DNA of 64,000 nucleotides from Fulvivirga marina (GTDB lineage: Bacteria; Bacteroidota; Bacteroidia; Cytophagales; Cyclobacteriaceae): positions 62,001-126,000 of the forward strand of contig NZ_JAEUGD010000023.1 in the NCBI RefSeq assembly GCF_016775155.1. Reading direction: 5' to 3'. This document shows, in pieces, positions 15,426-24,867 of the stretch. The position numbers and the translations under genes are program-made. Position 1 is the first letter of the stretch. Each line of letters starts with the position of its first letter. The notes under the pieces were generated by a model that was not told the DNA's origin, did not search any database, and saw nothing but the letters and a program-made list of their open reading frames with translations.

Positions 15426-18122
15426 TTATTCGTTTCTCAAAGAGTTAACAGGATTTGATCTGGCTGCCTTGATAGACTGATAACCAACAGTAAGCCATGC
15501 TATTACAAAAGCTGTTAACCCTGCAAAAAGATATAAGCCAAACCCGATTTCAACTTTGTAGCTGTAATTATTCAGCCATTGTGACGATGCCCACCATGCT
15601 AGAGGAGCAGCAATAACAAAAGCTACAATAATGAGCTTGCTGAATTCTTTTGACAGCATGAATACAATTCCTCCAACAGAAGCACCCAATACCTTGCGGA
15701 TACCGATTTCCTTGGTACGTTGCTCAGCCATAAATGCTGCCAGGGCGAATAGACCCAAGCAACCTATAAACACCGCCAGACCAGAAAATATGGTAAACAC
15801 ATTTGCCAGACGCTTTTCTGTCTTATACATCGTACCAAAATCACTATCCAGGAAGCTATAATTAAATGGCAATTCAGGTGCGAATTTCTTCCAGGTATTT
15901 TCTACTGATGCCAATACACTTTGTATATCTTCTGTAGCAAATTTTGCTGATATCATGCTGGTGCTTCTGCCAAGAGCCAGGCCAACCGGGCCGATGTTTT
16001 CTTTCATAGACTCAAAATGAAAATCCTTAACTACTCCAATGACATTATACTTATCATAAACATCTTTGGAAACAGCTCCCGTTTCACCATCAAACTGGAA
16101 GGTTAACAGGCTATTAGCATCACTTATTTTTTTGAAGCCATATGCCTTGAAAGCTGCTTCATTCAAGATAATAGCATCGGAATCAGATGCCATCTCCTCA
16201 TTAAAGTCACGCCCATCTACAAGCTCCATACCTAATGTGGAAATATAGTTTTCATCTACTCTCCAAATTTGCATATTCACCATGTTATCCTGCCGTGGCT
16301 CCTGGCCATCTTCCCAAAAGCTGATATCGCTGCGGTTGTACCCATGTACAGGCAGGTAGCCAGATACCGTGGCACTCGTTACATTTGGAATTTGCTCAAT
16401 CTCCTTCTTAAACGGGTCTACCTTGTCATTAAGCATGTAGGCATCACCGATGATCAATACCTGGTCTTTTGAAAACCCTAACTTTTTGTTTTGGATAAAA
16501 CTTAGTTGTTGATACACAGTGGCAGTAGCGATAATCAATAAAATGCTTATAAAGAACTGAAATATTACCAGCCCACTTCGAATCAGGCTACTTCCTGTAC
16601 CAAGAGCTAATTTCCCTTTTAATACATTAATGGGCTTAAATGCACTGAGAAAAAATGCCGGATAAACACCTGCGAGCAGGCCTATAAAAAGGGCGCAAAG
16701 TAAGATAACCCCATAAAAAATCGGACTACTGAGAGGTATTTCCATGGCTTTGCCAGAAAGATCATTAAAAAAAGGAATAGCCATAGAAGCCAGCGCAATG
16801 GCAATAACGAAAGCAACAAGACATAGCAAGATAGTTTCTAAAAGAAATTGCTTAATTAAATGAGATCGAAATGAACCTAACACTTTACGCACACCTACTT
16901 CTTTGGCTCGGTTTGAAGATCTGGCTGTAGATAAATTCATAAAGTTGATACAGGCAATGACCAAGATAAACATGGCTACAGCCGAGAAGAGATAGACATA
17001 AGTGATATCACCGGTAGGACCAATATCAAAAATGAAATTTGAATATAAATAAATATCATCCAATGACTGGATGTTAAAAACTACATAATTTCCTGCTGCC
17101 TCAAACTCTTCCAAGGATTTACCAATATACGCCATGATTTCTGGTTCTAAATGACGCCTGGTCATTTCATTCAGTTTTTCCTCAAAAGCATCGGGATCAA
17201 CCCCTTCCTTAAGTAGAAAATAAGTAAAGAAGTTATTGCTAAGCCATTCGTTGTTTTTGCTTTCCTCCAATGAGGACATTGACATTAGAAAATCAAATTG
17301 TAAGTGACTGTTCACAGGCATATCATCATAAACAGCCGTCACGTGATACTCCTCATCACTATCAAGCGTTATAGTTTTCCCTAAAGGGTCTTGTGTTCCA
17401 AAATACTTAGATGCAGTACTTTTGCTGATAGCAACTGACATAGGGTCTTTTAATGCTGATTCAGGATTACCTTTAATCACTGGAATGCTAAATATGCTGA
17501 AGAAGTCAGCATCAGAAAATATTAACCGGTTTTCTTTAAAGCTTTCAGTCATGCCATCAATAGATACCATGAATGATCCTCTTCTGCGAAACCTCACAAC
17601 ACTTTCTACCTCTGGCAATTCGTCAGAAAGAGCCTGAGCTAAGGGAGCCGGATTAACGGCAAAATGGAGTTCATTTCCATTAAAACTACCATGCCTTACT
17701 ATACGAAATACCCGGTCCTTTTTGGCATGATAGCTGTCATAACTTAGCTCATCACCTACAAATAGGGCTATCAGCATACAGCACGCCAAGCCGACAGCTA
17801 AACCAGACACATTGATAAAGGAGTAGAATTTATGCTTGGATAAGCTCCTTACCGCTATCTTAAAATAATTTTTAAACATGATCTTTGCGTTGTTATTTGA
17901 TAAAATGAGTGTTTGATTTTGAACTTGTTGTATTTCTTGTTCAGAGCCAAAGCTCTTTATCACGGAGTCATAGGCGTCAATGAACTTTTCTCCTGAAGAT
18001 ATTCTTTCTTCCACCAGGGTACAGACATGATCCAGAAGCTCCTCTTCAAGGTCCTCCAGTACAATGCCTCTGTAATTGATATCTTTTTGTATATAATCTA
18101 TTTGATCATTTGAAAGCTCCAT
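15426..18122 (-). CDS. FtsX/MacB-type ABC permease with N-terminal prefix domain
   Basis: 898 residues. A short helical N-terminal domain (about 1-80) of the permease-prefix type precedes the first TM helix (about 100-120, FINVSGLAVGLACCMLIALF). A large MacB-like extracytoplasmic domain, three TM helices (about 375-490), and a second repeat (TM, extracytoplasmic domain, last three TMs from about 770) follow. The repeated FtsX signature (KEVGVRKVLGS and KEIGIRKVLGA) is clear. These proteins move substrates or signals across the envelope with an ATPase; none is encoded next to it. It lies 4 bases downstream of padR and forms a two-gene operon with it. The substrate is unknown. Confidence 0.92.
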   Translation of the reverse strand: MELSNDQIDYIQKDINYRGIVLEDLEEELLDHVCTLVEERISSGEKFIDAYDSVIKSFGSEQEIQQVQNQTLILSNNNAKIMFKNYFKIAVRSLSKHKFYSFINVSGLAVGLACCMLIALFVGDELSYDSYHAKKDRVFRIVRHGSFNGNELHFAVNPAPLAQALSDELPEVESVVRFRRRGSFMVSIDGMTESFKENRLIFSDADFFSIFSIPVIKGNPESALKDPMSVAISKSTASKYFGTQDPLGKTITLDSDEEYHVTAVYDDMPVNSHLQFDFLMSMSSLEESKNNEWLSNNFFTYFLLKEGVDPDAFEEKLNEMTRRHLEPEIMAYIGKSLEEFEAAGNYVVFNIQSLDDIYLYSNFIFDIGPTGDITYVYLFSAVAMFILVIACINFMNLSTARSSNRAKEVGVRKVLGSFRSHLIKQFLLETILLCLVAFVIAIALASMAIPFFNDLSGKAMEIPLSSPIFYGVILLCALFIGLLAGVYPAFFLSAFKPINVLKGKLALGTGSSLIRSGLVIFQFFISILLIIATATVYQQLSFIQNKKLGFSKDQVLIIGDAYMLNDKVDPFKKEIEQIPNVTSATVSGYLPVHGYNRSDISFWEDGQEPRQDNMVNMQIWRVDENYISTLGMELVDGRDFNEEMASDSDAIILNEAAFKAYGFKKISDANSLLTFQFDGETGAVSKDVYDKYNVIGVVKDFHFESMKENIGPVGLALGRSTSMISAKFATEDIQSVLASVENTWKKFAPELPFNYSFLDSDFGTMYKTEKRLANVFTIFSGLAVFIGCLGLFALAAFMAEQRTKEIGIRKVLGASVGGIVFMLSKEFSKLIIVAFVIAAPLAWWASSQWLNNYSYKVEIGFGLYLFAGLTAFVIAWLTVGYQSIKAARSNPVNSLRNE

Positions 18123-18126
18123 GATT

Positions 18127-18462
18127 TTATAAAGCAGGTTTGATCTGTAACACGCGGCTCATCATACTTATGAAATCGGTAAATTCATCTACTTTCTTCA
18201 ATACAGAAGACTGGCCCGTTTCTGTTAATCGATAGTATTTTCTAATTCTCTTACCCATAGAAACTTTTTCAGTAATAAGTAAACCTTCAGCTTCCAGCTT
18301 GTGTAATGTTGGATAGAGAGCACCTTCAGTAAGTACCATCTGACCGTCGGATAGTTCCTTGACCTTTTGTGTGATTTCATATCCATACATTTTACCCTCA
18401 TCAGCCAGAAGTTTCAGGATAATCATCTGAAGGGTTCCTTTTAATAATTCTTTTGAATGCAT
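18127..18462 (-). CDS. PadR-family transcriptional regulator
   Basis: 111 residues. The winged helix (residues 8-85: ELLKGTLQMIILKLLADEG, MYGYEITQKVKEL, LTEGALYPTLHKLEAEGLL) is diagnostic of the PadR family, with a short C-terminal dimerisation helix. PadR proteins usually repress their own operon and release it on binding a small molecule. The gene is followed 4 bases later by the permease. A palindrome 8 bases upstream of its start (18470-18494) carries the ACAT/ATGT half-sites typical of PadR operators, which supports autoregulation. Confidence 0.93.
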   Translation of the reverse strand: MHSKELLKGTLQMIILKLLADEGKMYGYEITQKVKELSDGQMVLTEGALYPTLHKLEAEGLLITEKVSMGKRIRKYYRLTETGQSSVLKKVDEFTDFISMMSRVLQIKPAL

Positions 18463-18469
18463 AAGTCTT

Positions 18470-18494
18470 TAATACATTAGAGTCTTATGTATTA
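18470..18494. promoter_or_regulatory. Probable PadR operator
   Basis: TAATACAT (18470-18477) and ATGTATTA (18487-18494) form a perfect inverted repeat with a nine-base spacer, just upstream of the padR start. PadR-family repressors recognise ATGT/ACAT half-sites in this spacing range. Confidence 0.65.
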
Positions 18495-18593
18495 GACGCG
18501 TGAATTTTCAAAAGGTTGCGCGTTGATACTTTAAAATGTAACAGGTTGCTATTTAGAGGAAAATGAAGCGCAGTAAAATTTCTTCACAATTGG

Positions 18594-18628
18594 TATGCAT
18601 GCATAACAAATTTTATTATATTTGTTAT
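18594..18628. promoter_or_regulatory. Operator and promoter region of the MarR/beta-oxidation operon
   Basis: Two palindromes lie side by side: TATGCATGCATA (18594-18605) and ATAACAAAT/ATTTGTTAT (18603-18611 and 18620-18628). The right arm of the second overlaps a perfect TAnnTTTG (-7) match, TATATTTG at 18617-18624. A repressor bound here would block the promoter. It lies about 80 bases before the marR start. Confidence 0.55.
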
Positions 18629-18706
18629 CCATCATTCCAAATAGTGAGGTGCCGCTTACCAAAGAATATGAAATAACCTTTGGTAGTACACTTAAGATAC
18701 AAATAA

Positions 18707-19168
18707 ATGAAGCGAGAAGAAACAATTGACCACAATATTAAAACTGCTTGGCATGCTATTGCTAGAATGTATAACCAGCAGGCTGTGAAGCAAGACATAA
18801 CAACCTCGATCGGTTTTGTACTGCTTAATATTTCTTCTAAAGATGGTACCCCTGCTACGAAGATAGCTCCGCTGATGGGACTGGAGTCAAGAAGCTTGAC
18901 ACGTGTGTTGAAAAACATGGAGGAGAAAGGCCTTGTCTATCGCCAGCCAGATGAAAATGATAAGAGATCTGTACGAATTCACCTTACGGAGAAAGGAAAA
19001 GAAAAAAAGGAAGTTTCCAGAAAAACAGTTTTGACTTTTAATGAGGCCGTACGAGCCAAAATTCCTGAGTCTAAGCTTAAGGTCTTTTTTGAGGTGATTA
19101 ATGACATCAATGAAATTATAGAGAAAAATAATATATACGAAAACGGAAAAACAATCAATCAACAATGA
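18707..19168 (+). CDS. MarR-family regulator of the beta-oxidation operon
   Basis: 153 residues with the MarR winged-helix fold: TSIGFVLLNISSKDG, then the recognition region TKIAPLMGLESRSLTRVLKN, and the wing LVYRQPDENDKRSVRIHLTE, containing the conserved DxRxxxxxLT pattern. The stop overlaps the start of the fused dehydrogenase/hydratase by four bases (ATGA), so it heads the fatty-acid degradation operon. By family analogy it probably represses the operon until an acyl-CoA or related ligand binds. The palindrome over a -7 match upstream supports autoregulation. The ligand cannot be read from the sequence. Confidence 0.92.
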   Translation: MKREETIDHNIKTAWHAIARMYNQQAVKQDITTSIGFVLLNISSKDGTPATKIAPLMGLESRSLTRVLKNMEEKGLVYRQPDENDKRSVRIHLTEKGKEKKEVSRKTVLTFNEAVRAKIPESKLKVFFEVINDINEIIEKNNIYENGKTINQQ

Positions 19169-21567
19169 CCAGAAGAATTAACAAAGTAGCAGTGTTAGGT
19201 TCGGGGATCATGGGTTCCCGGATCGCTTGTCACTTCGCGAACATTGGAGTAAAAGTGCTGTTGTTAGATATCGTTCCTCGTGAATTAACAGAGGATGAAA
19301 AGAAGAAGGGCTTAACGTTGGAAAATAAGGCGGTCAGAAACCGTATAGTCAAGCAGGCCTTTGATTCAGCTGTGAAGTCTAAACCAGCACCCCTTTATAA
19401 TAAGGAATTCGCAAGCCGCATCACCTTAGGAAACTTCGATGATGATATGGCCGCCATTAAAGACTGTGACTGGACCATTGAAGTAGTTGTTGAAAACCTT
19501 GATATCAAAAAGAAAGTTTTTGACCAGGTTGAGAAGCATAGAAAGCCAGGTACACTCATTACTTCTAATACATCAGGTATTCCTATTCACCTGATGTTAG
19601 ATGGGCGAAGCGATGATTTTCAAAAGAACTTCTGTGGAACACACTTTTTCAATCCTCCGAGGTACTTGAAATTATTGGAGATTATTCCGACACCAAAAAC
19701 AGATCCGGAGATAACAGATTTCTTAATGCATTACGGAGACCTTTATCTGGGCAAAACTACCGTATTATGTAAGGATACTCCTGCATTCATTGCTAACAGA
19801 GTAGGTATTTTTGCTATCCTGAAGGTGATTGATTCTATGCAGAAGTTGGATCTTAATGTTGATGAAATTGATAAACTGACTGGCCCGGTAATAGGAAGAC
19901 CTAAGTCTGCAACTTTCAGAACTTCTGATGTTGTAGGTTTAGATACCCTTATTAAAGTTGCTAATGGTTTGTATCAGGGCTTGCCTAATGACGAAGGTAG
20001 AGAAACCTTTAAACTGCCTGAAGTTGTAGCCAAACTTGAAGGGAACAAGTGGTTGGGAGATAAGACTGGCCAGGGCTTTTACAAAAAAACCAAAGATGAA
20101 AAAGGCAAAACTCAAATACTTACTCTCGACCTTAAAACTTTAGAATACAAACCGAAAGAAAAGGTTAAGTTCGGTACGCTTGAAACAACCAAGTCGATCG
20201 AAAACCTTAAAGAAAGATTTAAGCCTTTATTCTCAGGAAAAGATAAAGCAGGAGAATTCTACAGAGACTCATTCTATGCTTTATTTAAATATGTTTCTAA
20301 TCGAATCCCGGAAATAGCCGATGAGCTATATAAAATTGATGATGCAATTTGCGCCGGCTTTGGTTGGGAAGTTGGTCCATTCGAAACATGGGATGCAGTT
20401 GGTGTTAAGAAGACCGTTGAAAAAATGGAGGAAATGGGCTATAAACCTAATCAATGGGTTTATGATATGCTTGATGCCGGAATAGAGTCTTTCTATACAG
20501 CAAAAGACGGAGTTAGAAACTATTATGATATAGAATCTAAATCTTATAAGCCTGTTCCTGGCGCTGACGAATATATTATTCTGGATAATATTAGAGAAAA
20601 CAAAGTGCTTTGGAGCAATGCCGGATCTACAATATTTGATTTGGGAGACGGTGTAATCAATGTGGAGTTCCATAGCAAGATGAACACCTTAGGTGGAGAA
20701 GTTGTTGAAGGAATAAACCGAGCCATTGACATGGCTGAAAAAGATTATCGAGGCTTAGTAATTGGTAATCAGGGCGCGCAGTTTTCTGCGGGAGCCAATC
20801 TGGGAATGGTATTTATGTATGCCATAGAACAGGAATATGATGAGATTGATTTCATGATACGTCATTTCCAGAATACTATGATGCGAGTACGTTACTCTTC
20901 AGTTCCGGTAGTGGTGGCCCCACACGGCCTTACACTTGGTGGAGGTTGTGAAATGACAATGCATGCCGATGTAGTGCAGGCAGCTGCCGAAACCTATATT
21001 GGTCTTGTAGAGGTTGGTGTTGGTCTTATCCCTGGCGGTGGCGGTACTAAGGAGCTAACTAAAAGGGTATCCGATGCGATTGAAGAGGGTGATGTTGAAT
21101 TAAATGCTTTACAAAATGCATTTATGAATATTGCTACCGCCAAGGTGGCTACTTCAGCACATGAAGCTATCGGTATGAACATTATCCGTCCGCAAGATAA
21201 AATCACGATTAATAAAGACAGACAAATTGCTGATGCCAAAACTACAGTACTAGAGTTGGCTAATGCAGGATATACACAACCTATCCAGGCTACCAACATC
21301 AAAGTTCAAGGTAAGACTGGTATGGCTTTGTTTATGGCCGGAGTTAACGGTATGAAAATGGGGAAATACATTTCAGAACATGATGTGAAGATTGCCAATA
21401 AGATTGGATATGTGATGAGTGGTGGAGACCTATCTTATCCACAGGAAGTATCGGAGCAGTATCTTTTGGATCTGGAAAGAGAGGCCTTCCTGTCATTGAC
21501 AGGGGAAAAGAAAACTCTGGAAAGAATACAGTCAATACTTACTACTGGTAAACCGCTTAGAAACTAG
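19165..21567 (+). CDS. 3-hydroxyacyl-CoA dehydrogenase/enoyl-CoA hydratase fusion
   Basis: 800 residues catalysing two beta-oxidation steps: hydration of enoyl-CoA and NAD-dependent oxidation of 3-hydroxyacyl-CoA. The dehydrogenase is N-terminal: Rossmann motif GSGIMGSRIA (about 12-21), a THFFNPPRYLKLLEI catalytic-His region and NRVGIFA. The crotonase domain is C-terminal (about 480-720): FSAGANLGM oxyanion loop, GLTLGGGCEM with one catalytic Glu and EVGVGLIPGGGGT with the other. This domain order is opposite to E. coli FadB but is common for roughly 800-residue Bacteroidota proteins. It is coupled to marR by a four-base overlap and followed by thiolase. Cytoplasmic. Confidence 0.95.
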   Translation: MTRRINKVAVLGSGIMGSRIACHFANIGVKVLLLDIVPRELTEDEKKKGLTLENKAVRNRIVKQAFDSAVKSKPAPLYNKEFASRITLGNFDDDMAAIKDCDWTIEVVVENLDIKKKVFDQVEKHRKPGTLITSNTSGIPIHLMLDGRSDDFQKNFCGTHFFNPPRYLKLLEIIPTPKTDPEITDFLMHYGDLYLGKTTVLCKDTPAFIANRVGIFAILKVIDSMQKLDLNVDEIDKLTGPVIGRPKSATFRTSDVVGLDTLIKVANGLYQGLPNDEGRETFKLPEVVAKLEGNKWLGDKTGQGFYKKTKDEKGKTQILTLDLKTLEYKPKEKVKFGTLETTKSIENLKERFKPLFSGKDKAGEFYRDSFYALFKYVSNRIPEIADELYKIDDAICAGFGWEVGPFETWDAVGVKKTVEKMEEMGYKPNQWVYDMLDAGIESFYTAKDGVRNYYDIESKSYKPVPGADEYIILDNIRENKVLWSNAGSTIFDLGDGVINVEFHSKMNTLGGEVVEGINRAIDMAEKDYRGLVIGNQGAQFSAGANLGMVFMYAIEQEYDEIDFMIRHFQNTMMRVRYSSVPVVVAPHGLTLGGGCEMTMHADVVQAAAETYIGLVEVGVGLIPGGGGTKELTKRVSDAIEEGDVELNALQNAFMNIATAKVATSAHEAIGMNIIRPQDKITINKDRQIADAKTTVLELANAGYTQPIQATNIKVQGKTGMALFMAGVNGMKMGKYISEHDVKIANKIGYVMSGGDLSYPQEVSEQYLLDLEREAFLSLTGEKKTLERIQSILTTGKPLRN

Positions 21568-21651
21568 TTATTGAAAGCTAAACACCAGAAGTCAGAGACT
21601 GTAATAAGAATCTGATGTATTTATAGTACTACTCAAAAATTAAAAAATAAA

Positions 21652-22824
21652 ATGGACGCATATATAGTAAAAGGATTTAGAACAGCGGTAGGACGAGCTA
21701 AGAAGGGTGGTTTTCGCTTCACTCGACCTGATGATCTTGCAGTGGATGTTATTACACATCTCATGTCATCAATCGACGGGTTGGAAAACAATATGGTTGA
21801 TGATGTAATTGTGGGTAATGCTGTGCAGGAGGCAGAACAAGGTATGCAAATGGGAAGAATGATCTCACTCATGGCCCTTGGCATCGATACTCCTGGTATG
21901 GTAATTAACAGATACTGTGGTTCAGGTCTGGAGGCCATTCATCTTGCCTCTGCAAAAATTAATGCCGGTATGGCGGATGTAATAATTGCCGGAGGAACCG
22001 AATCTATGTCAATGGTACCGGTTATGGGATTTAAAACAGCCCTTAATTACAAAATTACTTCTGAGCACCCTGACTATTATACCAGTATGGGGCTTACCGC
22101 TGAGCAAATTGCTCAGGAATGGAAAATCTCACGAGATGATCAGGATGAGTTTGCTTACAACTCTCACATGAAGGCAGTAGAGGCGCAAAAATCCGGAAAA
22201 TTCAAGGATGAGATTTTACCAATCACCGTGAAAGAAACCTACGTTGAGGACAATAAAAAGAAAACCAGGGAATATACAGTTGATACAGATGAGGGGCCAA
22301 GGCCGGAAACAACAAAAGAAGTCCTAGGTAAACTTAGGCCTGTATTTTCTGCAGGAGGATCAGTAACAGCTGGTAACTCTTCACCGACTAATGATGGAGC
22401 AGCCTTCGTTGTAGTAATGTCCGAGAGAAAAGTAAAAGAGTTGGGACTCGAGCCAGTGGCAAGGTTGGTAAGCTATGCCGCTGCGGGCGTTGAGCCACGT
22501 GTAATGGGTATAGGTCCTACTTACGCCATTCCGAAAGCACTTGATAGAGCGGGCTTGAAAATCAATGATATTGATCTTATTGAGCTTAATGAGGCATTTG
22601 CTGCTCAGTCTCTTTCTGTAATCCGTGACCTTGACCTGGATATGTCAAGGATCAACGTGAATGGAGGTGCTATCGCATTGGGTCACCCGCTGGGTAGTAC
22701 CGGAGCAAGGCTTTCCATAACGTTGCTCAACGAAATGCGCAGAAGAGGAAATAAGTACGGTATGGTTACCGCCTGCGTAGGAGGTGGACAAGGAGTAGCA
22801 GGTATTTATGAGTTTTTGAAATAA
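21652..22824 (+). CDS. Acetyl-CoA acyltransferase (thiolase)
   Basis: 390 residues. It cleaves 3-ketoacyl-CoA with CoA to acetyl-CoA and a shortened acyl-CoA, the last step of beta-oxidation. The active-site Cys89 sits in NRYCGSGLEAIHLAS. The C-terminal GGAIALGHPLGSTGAR His motif and TACVGGGQG Cys motif complete the triad. NEAFAAQSL is also present. The length and motifs fit degradative thiolases (FadA type). The gene is 84 bases after the dehydrogenase fusion and is followed by a long hairpin and the acyl-CoA dehydrogenase, all on one strand. Confidence 0.95.
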   Translation: MDAYIVKGFRTAVGRAKKGGFRFTRPDDLAVDVITHLMSSIDGLENNMVDDVIVGNAVQEAEQGMQMGRMISLMALGIDTPGMVINRYCGSGLEAIHLASAKINAGMADVIIAGGTESMSMVPVMGFKTALNYKITSEHPDYYTSMGLTAEQIAQEWKISRDDQDEFAYNSHMKAVEAQKSGKFKDEILPITVKETYVEDNKKKTREYTVDTDEGPRPETTKEVLGKLRPVFSAGGSVTAGNSSPTNDGAAFVVVMSERKVKELGLEPVARLVSYAAAGVEPRVMGIGPTYAIPKALDRAGLKINDIDLIELNEAFAAQSLSVIRDLDLDMSRINVNGGAIALGHPLGSTGARLSITLLNEMRRRGNKYGMVTACVGGGQGVAGIYEFLK

Positions 22825-22834
22825 GGATCAGAGG

Positions 22835-22886
22835 TGAAAAGTGAAACCTAAAAGGCGTTCTTCTGTAAAGTAGGTTTCACTTTTCA
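22835..22886. repeat. 16-bp inverted repeat between thiolase and acyl-CoA dehydrogenase
   Basis: TGAAAAGTGAAACCTA (22835-22850) and TAGGTTTCACTTTTCA (22871-22886) are perfect inverted copies around a 20-base loop. No T-run follows on the + strand. It could be an mRNA processing or partial attenuation stem that lowers expression of the downstream gene, or a mobile-repeat remnant. Confidence 0.6.
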
Positions 22887-22977
22887 AAAATACGTAAAGC
22901 AATAAATAATCTAATGGACTTGAATGTGAGTTTCAGCAGCTGACATTTAAGATTTCCACAATAATAATCTTAATATT

Positions 22978-24807
22978 ATGAGTACTACAGCAACAGAACA
23001 ATCAAAAGAAACGTCGACAGGAACTGCGTCGGCAATAAAAGGAGGTGAATTCTTAATCAGAGAAACTGAAGCTAAGGAAATATTTACTCCTGAAGAATGG
23101 ACCGAAGAGCAAAAAATGATTGCTCAGACTTGTAAGGATTTTCTTCAACAAGAAGTTTTCCCCAAACTAGACGATCTGGATTCCATGAAGCAGCCAGAGT
23201 TGATGCCTGCATTACTCGATAAGTCGGGAGAGCTTGGACTTTTGGGTACATCTATTCCTGAGCAGTATGGAGGTTTTGGTATGGACTTCAATACTTCAAT
23301 GCTTGTATCGGAGGTTTTGGGTGCCGGTCATTCATTTGCAGTAGCTATTTCAGCTCACACAGGTATCGGTACTTTGCCTATCTTGTATTATGGAAATGAA
23401 GAGCAAAAAGCTAAGTATCTACCAAAACTAGCTACAGGTGAGTGGAAAGCTTCATACTGCCTGACTGAACCAGATTCTGGATCAGATGCTAATTCGGGAA
23501 AAACCAAAGCTAAATTGACAGAAGATGGTAAGCACTACATCATCAATGGTCAAAAAATGTGGATAACTAATGGTGGTTTTGCCGATGTCTTCATTGTATT
23601 TGCCAAAATCGATGATGATAAAAACCTTTCTGCCTTTATTGTAGAAAAGGCTTTTGGTGGCATAACCATGAACGAAGAAGAAAAGAAAATGGGTATAAAA
23701 GGATCATCTACCCGTCAGATCTTCTTCAATGACTGCAAAGTACCGGTAGAAAACATGCTTTCTGAGAGAGAAAATGGTTTCAAAATAGCTGTTAATATCC
23801 TGAACATTGGTCGCGCAAAACTTGGTATAGCTGCTATTGGTGGAAGTAAAGCAATCATTGACAATGCTACAAACTATGCCAATGAAAGAAAGCAGTTTGG
23901 AACGTCAATTTCTAATTTTGGTGCCATTAAACATAAAATTGCAGAGATGGCAACTAAAGTTTATGCTTCTGAGTCAGCACACTATAGAGTGGGTCAGAAT
24001 ATAGACGACGCTTATGCTTCATTAACTGCCCAGGGAATGGAGCCTGCCCAGGCAAGACTAAAATCAGTAGAAGAATTTGCCATCGAATGTGCTATACTTA
24101 AGGTGCATGGTTCTGAAGTGCTTGACTTTGTAGCGGATGAAGGCGTACAGATTTATGGAGGTATGGGATTCTCAGCTGAAGGTCCAATGGATCGCGCTTA
24201 CCGAGATGCCCGTATTAACAGAATCTTTGAGGGTACTAACGAAATTAACAGAATGCTTTGCATTGATATGCTGTTGAAGAGAGCCATGAAAGGTCAGCTT
24301 GACCTTATGAGCCCTGCAATGGCTGTTCAGAAAGAGTTGATGTCCATTCCTGATTTCGGAGCTTCTGATGGAGATGAACTTTTTGCAAAGGAGAAGAAAG
24401 TATTAAGAAACCTGAAAAAAGCAGGCTTAATGGTAGCTGGTGCCGCAGTCCAAAAACTGATGCAAAACCTGAGTCATGAGCAGGAGATACTAATGAATTT
24501 GGCTGATATGCTAATCGAAGGATATGTTGCTGAGTCGTGCTTGTTACGTGTAGAGAAACTTATTAGCCAGAAAGGTGAGGATGCCATGAAGTTGGAATCA
24601 GATATGATGCGTGTATATCTATATGAAGCTGTTGAAAGAGCAGCTTCTGCTGGTAAGCAAGCAATTTACGCTTTTGCTGAAGGTGATGAGCAGCGTATGA
24701 TGCTGATGGGACTAAAGAGATTTACCAAACTCGAACCATATAATCTGAAGGATGCAAGGAGAAGAATAGCTGATCACGTGATCGCTAAGAATCAATATCC
24801 CTTCTAA
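22978..24807 (+). CDS. Acyl-CoA dehydrogenase, long (VLCAD-like) form
   Basis: 609 residues, about 220 longer than the short-chain family. An N-terminal extension and the standard alpha-beta-alpha core (about 50-430; CLTEPDSGSDANSGKTKA flavin-binding segment, KMWITNGGFADVF) are followed by a helical C-terminal domain (about 440-605) like that of very-long-chain dehydrogenases. YGGMGFSAEGPMDRAYRD and IFEGTNEINRM contain the catalytic Glu region. It forms the 2,3-enoyl-CoA double bond and passes electrons to ETF. It is the last gene of the cluster and ends at a strong terminator. Confidence 0.94.
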   Translation: MSTTATEQSKETSTGTASAIKGGEFLIRETEAKEIFTPEEWTEEQKMIAQTCKDFLQQEVFPKLDDLDSMKQPELMPALLDKSGELGLLGTSIPEQYGGFGMDFNTSMLVSEVLGAGHSFAVAISAHTGIGTLPILYYGNEEQKAKYLPKLATGEWKASYCLTEPDSGSDANSGKTKAKLTEDGKHYIINGQKMWITNGGFADVFIVFAKIDDDKNLSAFIVEKAFGGITMNEEEKKMGIKGSSTRQIFFNDCKVPVENMLSERENGFKIAVNILNIGRAKLGIAAIGGSKAIIDNATNYANERKQFGTSISNFGAIKHKIAEMATKVYASESAHYRVGQNIDDAYASLTAQGMEPAQARLKSVEEFAIECAILKVHGSEVLDFVADEGVQIYGGMGFSAEGPMDRAYRDARINRIFEGTNEINRMLCIDMLLKRAMKGQLDLMSPAMAVQKELMSIPDFGASDGDELFAKEKKVLRNLKKAGLMVAGAAVQKLMQNLSHEQEILMNLADMLIEGYVAESCLLRVEKLISQKGEDAMKLESDMMRVYLYEAVERAASAGKQAIYAFAEGDEQRMMLMGLKRFTKLEPYNLKDARRRIADHVIAKNQYPF

Positions 24808-24830
24808 GAGTATCTTAAACCTAAACACTG

Positions 24831-24867
24831 AGAGAGGCTGTGAATATGCAGTCTCTCTTTTTTATTT
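24831..24867 (+). terminator. Intrinsic terminator of the beta-oxidation operon
   Basis: AGAGAGGCTG (24831-24840) pairs with CAGTCTCTCT (24849-24858; one G:U) around an 8-base loop, followed by a T-run to 24867. It overlaps the 3' end of the convergent lipid kinase gene. Confidence 0.85.

Noticed and set aside
19165-21567. Domain order of the beta-oxidation fusion as novel
   Set aside because: Dehydrogenase-first fusions of about 800 residues are common in Bacteroidota.
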